Origin: Oscillospiraceae bacterium
GTDB taxonomy: Bacteria; Bacillota; Clostridia; Oscillospirales; Oscillospiraceae
DNA length: 8,135 nucleotides
Reading direction: 5' to 3'
Assembly (NCBI GenBank): GCA_028705905.1
Contig: JAQWCP010000053.1
Coordinates: forward strand, 1-8,135
In this document: positions 1 through 5,900 of the stretch, piece by piece
How the letters are laid out: each line of letters opens with the position of its first letter
Position numbering within the stretch: position 1 is the first letter of the stretch
Position numbers and translations under genes: made by a program
Notes under the pieces: generated by a model
The model's input: the letters and a program-made list of their open reading frames with translations, nothing else
The model's database searches: none
Told to the model about the DNA's origin: nothing

Positions 1-20
1 GCATAATAAAAAAGGATGAC

Positions 21-48
21 CGAAAAGAAACGCCAGGGGGCGCCTCTT
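21..48 (-). terminator. Candidate Rho-independent terminator of the minus-strand synthase gene
   Basis: Read on the minus strand, AAGAGGCGCC and GGCGTTTCTT form a 10-bp stem (two G-U pairs) around a CCCT loop. The 3' arm runs into a T-rich stretch (TTTCTTTT). It lies about 60 nt beyond the stop codon of the gene ending at 108. On the plus strand the two G-U pairs become mismatches, so it favours minus-strand transcription. A second T-run (complement of 8-13) follows. The rest of 1-107 shows no gene. Confidence 0.5.
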
Positions 49-107
49 GCAACAGGGCAAAGGGCTGGCTTCAAAGGGGGTAAGCTGCCGCTAGTCTTCC
101 TGATTGA

Positions 108-1724
108 TCAACCCAAACGATACGACCAACCAAAAACAGCGGAGAAGTCGCCAGACCGAAAGGCGTTTCGCACAAAGGACAATTCTTTTTCGATCAGCTC
201 ATCCAGCACTGCCATTCCAAGCACCTCCACAGGCGCTTTGTCGTCTGTCAGAATCCGAGTCCCCGGCTGAGCTGGTTGGATGGCTTGATACACTGTTTGC
301 ATCTGGCGGCGCAGCGGGTTGCTTTCCAGGGCTTCTGTCCGCCGTGCAAAGCGAGAGATGAAACCTTCATCTGTGCTGGCAAACAGCTCTACGTTGGTTC
401 CGCTATCCACCGGTGTGGCATAAACGGCGGGGAAGACGGATTGGATGGTGTCGGATAGATATGCGCCGATGGCATCCTCTTTCTCTGAGTGCATATTGAG
501 ATTAACTACCATGATGCCGCCTTCCTTTAAATGCGCTTTTACCTCGTTGAAAAACTCCACGGTGGACATCTGGAAGGGGATGGTAATATCCTGATAGGCA
601 TCTACCATGATGACGTCGTATTGCCCGGCATTTTGCAGGTAGGCCCGTCCGTCGTAAACTGTCACGTTTACCTCGTCCGGCAGGTGGAAATATTCCTTTG
701 CCAAGGTGGCAATTTTTTCGTCAATCTCCACCCCTGCCACAGAGATGCCGGGGAAATATTCCAAACACTGCTTGGCAAAGGTGCCGGTGCCAAGGCCCAG
801 GACCAAAACATCCTGCTGCGTTGGCTCGGCCGCCGCCATCAGAGGGGCAGCCAAGGCGTAGTCGTAATACAGACCCGTAAGACCGCCCGACTTCATCATG
901 ACGGACTGGACACCCACTGCCACGTTGGTGGACAAGATCACGCTTTCATCCGTCTCTTTCACCTGCAAATAGTTGTAAATAGACTCCCCTTCATAGGCCA
1001 GATTTTTTTCCCAAAAGGCGAAGCTGTTGGAAAAAGGGAGGAAAATGGATACGAAAATGATGGCAGAGAGAATACAGGATAAAACCCGACGCCTTTTGAT
1101 GGAAAGAAAATAGACAAGGCTCAGAAGAGCCAGAATACAGGAAAAGATCAAAAAGGTTCGGGCGGTGCCAACGGTGGGGATAGTGACGAAAGTGGGCAAA
1201 AAGGTGCCGATGATACTGCCAATGGTGCCAAGTGCCCCCAGTTCCCCTACGGTTTTTCCATTGTCCTCTAAACTGTTGGTGGCGTATTTTATGAGAGAGG
1301 GCGTCACCGTACCAAGCAGAAGAAGGGGAAAAGCAAAGAGCAGCAAACAAGAGAGGAAGGCTGCCCAGATGAGGAAATTATGGGACACGAACAGGGCAAG
1401 AAACAACGTGACCCCGGCGATGATATATTTGCCCAGAAAGGGGATGGCCGCTGTCCAGACAGCGGTGATCAGGAGCCGGCGATAGAGCCGTTTGGGGTCT
1501 GGGTTTTTGTCGGCCATCCTTCCACCCCAAACGTTACCGAGGGCCATGGCAATCATAATTGTGCCAATGATAATCGTCCAGACAATTTGCGAGGAGCTAA
1601 AGTAAGGCGCCAGCAGGCGGCTGGCACCCAGCTCGATGGCCATGACGGCCATGCCGGAGAAAAACGCCGTGAGATATAAAAACCATTTATGCTGCAAGAC
1701 AGAGTGAGACTGGATCGATTCCAT
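108..1724 (-). CDS. Membrane-anchored spermidine-synthase-like protein (fused MFS/spermidine synthase family)
   Basis: This is a 538-residue, two-part protein. Residues about 14-231 hold seven or eight hydrophobic segments, so it should sit in the cytoplasmic membrane. Residues about 245-510 form a SAM-binding Rossmann fold of the spermidine synthase type: glycine loop GLGTGT (310-315), acidic ribose-binding strand GVEIDE (331-336), DGR (358-360) and YDVIMVDAY (369-377), where Asp375 matches the catalytic-Asp position. A late LTDDKAPVE motif (492-500) is typical of the fused membrane forms. The start is supported by AAAGGAG on the minus strand (1737-1731), 6 nt before ATG. The usual spermidine synthase reaction is aminopropyl transfer from decarboxylated SAM to putrescine, but the segment after Asp375 (QDITIPFQMST) is not the usual substrate-site sequence, so true polyamine synthesis is uncertain. 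No speD or other polyamine gene is adjacent. It is divergent from the Crp/Fnr gene. Confidence 0.85.
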   Translation of the reverse strand: MESIQSHSVLQHKWFLYLTAFFSGMAVMAIELGASRLLAPYFSSSQIVWTIIIGTIMIAMALGNVWGGRMADKNPDPKRLYRRLLITAVWTAAIPFLGKYIIAGVTLFLALFVSHNFLIWAAFLSCLLLFAFPLLLLGTVTPSLIKYATNSLEDNGKTVGELGALGTIGSIIGTFLPTFVTIPTVGTARTFLIFSCILALLSLVYFLSIKRRRVLSCILSAIIFVSIFLPFSNSFAFWEKNLAYEGESIYNYLQVKETDESVILSTNVAVGVQSVMMKSGGLTGLYYDYALAAPLMAAAEPTQQDVLVLGLGTGTFAKQCLEYFPGISVAGVEIDEKIATLAKEYFHLPDEVNVTVYDGRAYLQNAGQYDVIMVDAYQDITIPFQMSTVEFFNEVKAHLKEGGIMVVNLNMHSEKEDAIGAYLSDTIQSVFPAVYATPVDSGTNVELFASTDEGFISRFARRTEALESNPLRRQMQTVYQAIQPAQPGTRILTDDKAPVEVLGMAVLDELIEKELSFVRNAFRSGDFSAVFGWSYRLG

Positions 1725-1753
1725 AAAATGCTCCTTTCAGTTATTACTGATCC

Positions 1754-1782
1754 AGTATACTACTTTTTGGCGGAAACGGAAA
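1754..1782 (-). promoter_or_regulatory. Candidate promoter of the synthase-like gene
   Basis: On the minus strand TATACT (1759-1754) is a good -10 hexamer, 29 bp upstream of the start codon at 1724. At 17-bp spacing the -35 position reads TTTCCG (1782-1777), a weak match to TTGACA. The call rests mainly on the -10 and on its position in the divergent intergenic region. Confidence 0.35.
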
Positions 1783-1855
1783 GCTGTTTTCCTAGACAGT
1801 GATCAAAACCCTTGCTTTGCTTTCCACACGTGTTTTGGGACGGGCAAAAGAGAGG

Positions 1856-1884
1856 TTGTCCTTTTCTGTGAAATGGGGTAAAAT
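1856..1884 (+). promoter_or_regulatory. Candidate sigma-A promoter of the Crp/Fnr regulator gene
   Basis: TTGTCC (1856-1861) and TAAAAT (1879-1884) are separated by exactly 17 bp, matching 4/6 and 5/6 of the sigma-A consensus. Transcription would begin near 1891, giving a short leader of about 26 nt that contains the GGGAGG ribosome binding site. Confidence 0.55.
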
Positions 1885-1916
1885 GGAGGGAATGAAACCC
1901 AATCGGGAGGTGCGGG

Positions 1917-2627
1917 ATGGACAAACAAGAGATGCTGGAAGCCATGTTTTCCCCTTGGCCCCAGCTCACGGCGGAGCAGCGGGAGATTCTCGTTCTGGGA
2001 ACGGAAGCGGTGCATTATGAGAAGGGAACGAATATCCACTGTGGTGGAAACGACTGTGTGGGGCTTTTGATTTTGCTGGGGGGGATGATCCGGACGTATC
2101 TGCTGTCAGAGGATGGGAAGGAAGTGACGCTGTACCGGTTGCGCGCCGGAGAGATGTCAATTTTATCTGCTTCCTGCGTTATGTCCGCCATCACTTTTGA
2201 CGTACAAATTGATGCAGAAGAGGACACGGAAGTTTTACTTTTGAGCGCAAGTGCTCTGTCTCAGCTGGTTTCCGAGTCTGTCTTTGTGGAGTGCTTTCTA
2301 TATCAGTTGGCTGCAGTTTGCTTTTCCAACGCCATGTGGGCCATGCAGCAGATTTTATTTATGAGCTTTGACAAGCGGCTGGCGCTCTTTCTTCTGGGCG
2401 AGCTAGACAAGACGGAGGGGGACCTGATTCAGATTACCCACGAGCAGACGGCCAAATATATGGGCAGCGCCCGGGAAGTGGTAACGAGAATGCTGAAATA
2501 CTTTGCGGGAGAAGGAATTGTGGAGTTGTCCCGGGGCGGCATCCGGGTGCTGGATCGGGCGCGGTTGCAAAAGTTGGCCCAGGAGAGTGGCCCCAGGAAA
2601 AAAGGCTTGCGCAACGGAGAGAAATAG
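1917..2627 (+). CDS. Crp/Fnr-family transcriptional regulator
   Basis: This 236-residue protein has the Crp/Fnr layout and the family's usual length. An N-terminal cyclic-nucleotide-binding-like beta barrel occupies about 15-115, and a long dimerisation helix about 120-160. A C-terminal winged helix covers about 165-215, with helix-turn-helix ITHEQTAKYMG-SAREVVTRML (173-193) and wing GIVELSRGGIRVLD (200-213). In the HTH, the SxREVVTR pattern with Glu187 and Arg191 is the typical DNA-recognition helix. The effector pocket (RAGEMSILSASCVMS, 76-90) lacks the Arg-Ser/Thr phosphate grip that binds cAMP in Crp. The cysteines (42, 47, 87, 126, 135) do not form the N-terminal cluster-binding set of FNR, so the signal is unknown. 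The start follows GGGAGG (1905-1910) by 6 nt. The neighbouring divergent synthase gene is an obvious candidate target, but that is inference. Its 3' end carries part of a candidate promoter for the SRP RNA. Confidence 0.9.
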   Translation: MDKQEMLEAMFSPWPQLTAEQREILVLGTEAVHYEKGTNIHCGGNDCVGLLILLGGMIRTYLLSEDGKEVTLYRLRAGEMSILSASCVMSAITFDVQIDAEEDTEVLLLSASALSQLVSESVFVECFLYQLAAVCFSNAMWAMQQILFMSFDKRLALFLLGELDKTEGDLIQITHEQTAKYMGSAREVVTRMLKYFAGEGIVELSRGGIRVLDRARLQKLAQESGPRKKGLRNGEK

Positions 2628-2652
2628 TGTAAAATAACAGTTGCCTTATAAA
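2607..2652 (+). promoter_or_regulatory. Candidate promoter region of the SRP RNA
   Basis: Two options are visible. TTGCGC (2607-2612) and TAAAAT (2630-2635) are spaced 17 bp apart and would start transcription near 2642. Alternatively TATAAA (2647-2652) is a good -10 with no clear -35 and would start near 2659, which fits the folded 5' end of the RNA better. The first -35 lies inside the end of the Crp/Fnr gene. Confidence 0.4.
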
Positions 2653-2659
2653 GCGGGCC

Positions 2660-2965
2660 GGGGACGGCACGGGATAAGGCCGCACTAGTCGGGGAGATAG
2701 CGGTGCCCTGTTGCCTGCAATCCGCTATAGCAGGGATGAATCCCGGCCCCAGGATTTCTGATGTGTTGTCAGTCTGTAAATTGCGGTGATGAGGAATCGG
2801 ACCTGCGCAACGGGAAACCGTGAACCATGTCAGGCGGGGAACCGAGCAGCATTAAGCGGAACTTGCCGTGTGCCGCAGATTTTCCGTTTCCGAGCCAATA
2901 TTTACAGGAACGGGCATATCAGTTGATTCAACGGTCGGTGTGCGGTCTTGTTCTGTGCCGTTGTC
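2660..2965 (+). ncRNA. ffs: Signal recognition particle RNA, large bacterial (Bacillus/Clostridium) type
   Basis: This is the RNA core of the signal recognition particle, which with Ffh targets nascent membrane proteins. Several landmarks agree with the Bacillus subtilis 6S-like SRP RNA. Near the 5' end there is an Alu-type block with TAGTCGGGGAGATAGCGG and GTGCCCTG, and ATAGCGG (2697-2703) pairs with CCGCTAT (2722-2728). The S-domain reads CCTGCGCAACGGGAAACCGT followed by GAACCATGTCAGG. The apical Ffh-binding helix is CAGG-CGG-GGAA-CCG-AGCAGC (2831-2850), a GNRA tetraloop on a three-pair stem next to the conserved symmetric loop. GTGTGCCGCAGAT follows. The RNA's ends pair over 22 consecutive positions (2664-2685 with 2940-2961), with mismatches only as G-U wobbles, which fixes the extent to within about 10 nt. 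It sits directly upstream of dnaX, as in B. subtilis. No convincing terminator follows, so read-through into dnaX is possible. Confidence 0.93.
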
Positions 2966-3041
2966 TATATTTTGGGGCGCGGTCATGAGTGCCCCATTGA
3001 TTGATGGAAAAGAGCCCTGCTGGTGGAAGGAGCGTGTTGCG

Positions 3042-4838
3042 ATGTACCAGGCGCTGTATCGAAAATGGAGACCCAAAACCTTTGATGATGTAACGGGCCA
3101 GGAGCACGTGACAAAAACCCTCAAGACCCAGACGGCTCAAGGGCGTCTGTCCCATGCGTATTTGTTTACTGGCACCCGGGGAACGGGGAAGACATCCTGT
3201 GCCAAAATTCTGGCCAAGGCGGTGAACTGCCAGCATCCTGTGGGCGGAAACCCTTGCAATGAATGCAGTACCTGCGAAGGGATTGACAACAGCAACATCC
3301 TGGAGGTGTTGGAGTTGGACGCCGCGTCCAACAATGGCGTGGAGCAGATTCGCGCCCTGCGGGACGAGGCGATTTACTCCCCTGCTTATTGCAAAAAACG
3401 GGTGTATATTATAGACGAAGTCCATATGCTGTCAACAGCGGCGTTTAACGCACTGCTGAAAATTTTAGAGGAACCGCCGGAGCATCTGATGTTCATCTTG
3501 GCCACCACCGAGCTCCACAAAGTTCCGGCGACGATTTTGTCCCGCTGCCAGCGGTTTTCCTTCAAACGGTTGCTGCCTGCCCAGATTCAGCAGCGGTTGT
3601 CTTTTGTGGCGGAGCAGGAGCATTTGGCATTGACAGAGGATGGCGCGTCGCTGCTCTCCCGTCTGGCCGACGGATCTATGCGGGATGCGTTGTCCCTTTT
3701 GGATCAATGTGCGGGGCTGGGAGAAGAGATCAATGCCTCTTTTGTTTTAAATGTCTTGGGTCTTGCGGGAAATCTGGAAACCGCCCGGCTGATGGAAGCC
3801 GTGGGCCAGCGAGACACGCCCAGGGCACTGGAAATTTTGGCAGAACTGTACCAGGGCGGTCGGGAGATGGGGGCGCTGTTGGGCGCCTTGTCCGGCCTTG
3901 CCCGGGACATCTTGATTATGGAAACAACGCCAGCTGCTGCAGGCTTGCTCACCGGCGGGTACGAGACGGAGACGCTGCGGCGCCTGGCCCAATATTTTAC
4001 CCCCGCCCGGCTGATTGAGACGGTGCAGCTTTTGCAGCGGACGGTGGACGGCTTTTCCAAAAGCTGCAACCGGCGGACAGATGGAGAGCTGTGTATCATC
4101 CGTCTGTGTAATGAAACATTGAGTGAAGACCTAACCGGGATCTTGGCCCGGCTTTCCAGGTTGGAGTCCGCGTTGGAGAAAGGGCGCTTGCAAGCGCCGC
4201 TCGTTTCCGGAGGCAGAGGGCAAGAGACCCAATGCCCGGCGGCCCAGGACACCCAGGATCAAGTGGAAGCGCCGGGAGATGGTGGGGCGGACAGCCGCGC
4301 ACCCTGGGAGAATCCGGATCCGGTGGCATATGCCCCCACAGGTGGAGCCATAGAGCCACTCCCCCGTGTGATGGAGAAAGTACCGGCACAGAATGGACTT
4401 GCACCGGAATCGGAAGCCTTGAAAGAAAAGGCTCCTGTCCCAGCGGTTCTGGAGACAGAAGCCATTTGGTGCGCCATTGAGGGGGCGCTGCGGAAGGTTG
4501 TTTTAATGCCGGCATTTGCCGTTTTGAGCAACCGGACGATGGTGGAATTCTCCTTGGAAAACCAAGTGCTGACGGTTTACACCGATACGGAGATGACAAA
4601 AAAACTGGCTGGAGGCCCGGAGGTGGAGCAGGCTCTGTCCTCTGTTTGCGGTGCGCAGTACGGCGGGCCGATCACCGTACGATGGAAGCTGAAATCGGAG
4701 CGGGCCACAAAGCAGCCAAAGGCGGCGCAAGATGCGCCTCTTGGTGTGCGGCAAGCACAGGCAGAGAAACAGTCGGGAGACAAGATGGATGCTCTGCTGG
4801 CCCTCTGCGAGGGGCTAGATTCTGTGATCTTAGACTAA
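3042..4838 (+). CDS. dnaX: DNA polymerase III subunit gamma/tau (clamp loader ATPase)
   Basis: DnaX is the AAA+ motor of the clamp loader, which places the sliding clamp on primed DNA and ties the loader to the polymerase. The 598-residue protein starts MYQALYRKWRP, the near-universal DnaX N-terminus. It has Walker A GTRGTGKTS (44-52), a four-cysteine zinc module (Cys63, 72, 75, 78), Walker B YIIDEVHM (122-129), sensor 1 LATTE (153-157), the SRC arginine-finger motif (167-169) and sensor 2 GSMRDALS (211-218). Domain III runs to about 365, a proline- and acid-rich linker spans about 380-470, and a C-terminal domain typical of tau follows. The start at 3042 is chosen because AAGGAG (3027-3032) lies 9 nt upstream and the protein family begins here; the open frame continues upstream to 2868, but that part is SRP RNA. 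A run of seven A (4598-4604) lies in the correct phase for slippage. ybaB follows after 53 bp. Confidence 0.97.
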   Translation: MYQALYRKWRPKTFDDVTGQEHVTKTLKTQTAQGRLSHAYLFTGTRGTGKTSCAKILAKAVNCQHPVGGNPCNECSTCEGIDNSNILEVLELDAASNNGVEQIRALRDEAIYSPAYCKKRVYIIDEVHMLSTAAFNALLKILEEPPEHLMFILATTELHKVPATILSRCQRFSFKRLLPAQIQQRLSFVAEQEHLALTEDGASLLSRLADGSMRDALSLLDQCAGLGEEINASFVLNVLGLAGNLETARLMEAVGQRDTPRALEILAELYQGGREMGALLGALSGLARDILIMETTPAAAGLLTGGYETETLRRLAQYFTPARLIETVQLLQRTVDGFSKSCNRRTDGELCIIRLCNETLSEDLTGILARLSRLESALEKGRLQAPLVSGGRGQETQCPAAQDTQDQVEAPGDGGADSRAPWENPDPVAYAPTGGAIEPLPRVMEKVPAQNGLAPESEALKEKAPVPAVLETEAIWCAIEGALRKVVLMPAFAVLSNRTMVEFSLENQVLTVYTDTEMTKKLAGGPEVEQALSSVCGAQYGGPITVRWKLKSERATKQPKAAQDAPLGVRQAQAEKQSGDKMDALLALCEGLDSVILD

Positions 4839-4891
4839 ACAGGTAAAACGATAGATGATCCACTGATTTTTGTTAAAAAGGAGAACGAGAA

Positions 4892-5254
4892 ATGGCAAAA
4901 GGATTTGGCGGCGGCCGTGGGGGCGCAATGGGCGGCATGAATATGAACATGATGAAGCAAGTGCAAAAGATGCAGCAGGATATGACCCGCCTGCAAGGCG
5001 AAGTGGAGGCGCAGACCTTTACAGCGGCTTCCGGTGGCGGTGTGGTGGAAGCATCAGTGAATGGAAAGCAGGAGTTGCTCTCTATCCAGATCGCTCCAGA
5101 TGCTGTGGATCCGGAGGATGTGGAAATGCTGCAGGACATGATCGTGGCAGCGGTAAACGAGGCCATGCGCAGCGCGAAGGCAGCGATGAACGATGCCATG
5201 CAGAAATGCACAGGGGGCCTGTCCGGCCTATCCGGTTTGGGCCTGGGGTTATAG
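4892..5254 (+). CDS. YbaB/EbfC-family DNA-binding protein
   Basis: This is a 120-residue nucleoid-associated protein, which in characterised bacteria is a dimer that binds DNA. The sequence has a Gly/Met-rich N-terminus (about 1-19). A long helix follows with MMKQVQKMQQDM (20-31) and the LQGEVEAQTFTAASGGG segment (34-50). The beta region VVEASVNGKQELLSIQIAP (51-69), the DAVDPEDVEMLQDMIVAAVNEA stretch (70-91) and a closing helix complete the family pattern. The start follows AAGGAG (4878-4883) by 8 nt. The gene lies 53 bp after dnaX with no terminator between, so the two are likely cotranscribed, matching the dnaX-ybaB pair (yaaK in B. subtilis). The usual third member, recR, is missing: a strong terminator begins 8 nt after the stop codon. 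Confidence 0.95.
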   Translation: MAKGFGGGRGGAMGGMNMNMMKQVQKMQQDMTRLQGEVEAQTFTAASGGGVVEASVNGKQELLSIQIAPDAVDPEDVEMLQDMIVAAVNEAMRSAKAAMNDAMQKCTGGLSGLSGLGLGL

Positions 5255-5262
5255 CAGTCAAG

Positions 5263-5302
5263 AAGCATAAAAAGACGGCCAGATGGCCGTCTTTTTATGC
5301 TT
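5263..5302 (+). terminator. Strong Rho-independent terminator of the dnaX-ybaB unit
   Basis: AAGCATAAAAAGACGGCC (5263-5280) and its exact reverse complement (5285-5302) form an 18-bp perfect stem around an AGAT loop. The GC-rich inner stem is followed by CTTTTT on the plus strand, with AAAAAG on the opposite side, so it could also act on minus-strand transcription. Confidence 0.92.
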
Positions 5303-5348
5303 TCGAACTGGTAAGTGTGACGAATCTATGAACAGTGGGAGAGAACGC

Positions 5349-5377
5349 TTGACATTTATATCCGGGAGCGTTAAAAT
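5349..5377 (+). promoter_or_regulatory. Sigma-A promoter of the marR-ABC exporter operon
   Basis: A perfect -35 TTGACA (5349-5354) and a 5/6 -10 TAAAAT (5372-5377) are separated by 17 bp. This is the best promoter in the window. Transcription should begin near 5384, about 49 nt before the marR start. An intrinsically strong promoter fits an operon held down by its own repressor. The stretch 5304-5348 shows nothing else. Confidence 0.8.
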
Positions 5378-5393
5378 ATCTCGCACGGCAGAT

Positions 5394-5414
5394 AAATAAC
5401 ATTGTTAATTATTT
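5394..5414 (+). promoter_or_regulatory. Candidate MarR operator in the operon leader
   Basis: An AT-rich dyad, AAATAA (5394-5399) and TTATTT (5409-5414), brackets a second small palindrome, TAACA-T-TGTTA (5397-5407). Both lie just after the predicted transcription start and before the ribosome binding site, a usual place for MarR autoregulation. The assignment is positional; short AT-rich palindromes also occur by chance. Confidence 0.4.
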
Positions 5415-5432
5415 GAGTTAGGAGGTTTTGAA

Positions 5433-5900
5433 ATGAAAAATCCGATGCTGGGCGCGCAAACGGAATCGATACAGGTAGAATTGATGCAGGCGCTTTACCG
5501 GACGGGACGATTGGCGCATAAGTTGCCGTTTATGCCCTTGTCAAGGGGAGAGTTTTTTATTCTCTGCCTTCTGGCTTCAATGTCCCGGGAGCAGGAGGTG
5601 GTGTATGTATCCCATCTGGCGCAACGAATGGAAGTGTCTCAGCCGGCCATTTCCAGGCTGTTGCGGGGGCTGGAGCAAAAGGGATATATCTCCCGGGAGA
5701 CGGGAAAGAAGGATCGGCGCAATACCATGGTACAGATGACAAAGGCTGGGTATGAGACGCTGAGCCAGGCGAAAACGAGCCTGTTCCGGTTTGGTGATGA
5801 TTTGGTTGTTGCGCTTACGGCGGACAAGATGAACCAACTCGTTGCCCTGCTGAATGAGCTGAATTGTTTGATGGAAGAAAGGGTTGGTGATGGCGTATGA
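5433..5900 (+). CDS. MarR-family transcriptional regulator
   Basis: This is a 155-residue winged-helix regulator of normal MarR length. The N-terminal dimerisation helix is at about 12-30. The DNA-binding domain covers about 38-105, with helix-turn-helix VSHLAQRMEVSQPAISRLLRGLEQ (59-82), GYISRE (84-89) and the wing signature KKDRRNTMVQMT (92-103), where Asp94 and Arg96 are the conserved family pair. A C-terminal dimerisation helix follows. MarR proteins usually repress their own operon and release DNA on binding a small molecule. Its coupling to a downstream exporter suggests it senses the exported compound or a related toxic one, but the ligand cannot be read from the sequence. The start follows AGGAGG (5420-5425) by 7 nt. 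Its stop overlaps the next start as ATGA (5897-5900), implying translational coupling. Confidence 0.93.
   Translation: MKNPMLGAQTESIQVELMQALYRTGRLAHKLPFMPLSRGEFFILCLLASMSREQEVVYVSHLAQRMEVSQPAISRLLRGLEQKGYISRETGKKDRRNTMVQMTKAGYETLSQAKTSLFRFGDDLVVALTADKMNQLVALLNELNCLMEERVGDGV

Noticed and set aside
531..1082. Long plus-strand open frame of 183 codons opposite the synthase gene
   Set aside because: It lies wholly antisense to a well-supported membrane/SAM-domain gene, has no recognisable domain, and the composition is what antisense of a hydrophobic coding region gives.
1781..1800. Short repeats CTGT...ACAG and GGAAA...TTTCC upstream of the Crp/Fnr gene
   Set aside because: Arms of four to five bases at irregular spacing are expected by chance in 192 bp; no consistent operator emerges.
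1800..1805. TGATCA near the middle of the divergent intergenic region, considered as an FNR-type half-site pair
   Set aside because: FNR/Crp-type sites need spaced half-sites (TTGAT-N4-ATCAA or TGTGA-N6-TCACA). The flanks here do not extend the symmetry.
2966..2971. TATATT as a -10 for a separate dnaX promoter
   Set aside because: No acceptable -35 is found at 16-18 bp upstream. It is inside or right at the end of the SRP RNA helix, so read-through from upstream is as likely.
2974..2995. Hairpin GGGGCGC / GTGCCCC after the SRP RNA, as a possible terminator
   Set aside because: The 7-bp stem includes a G-U pair, the loop is 8 nt and no T-run follows (ATTGATTGATGG), so it does not look like a Rho-independent terminator. 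It may be a processing or leader structure.
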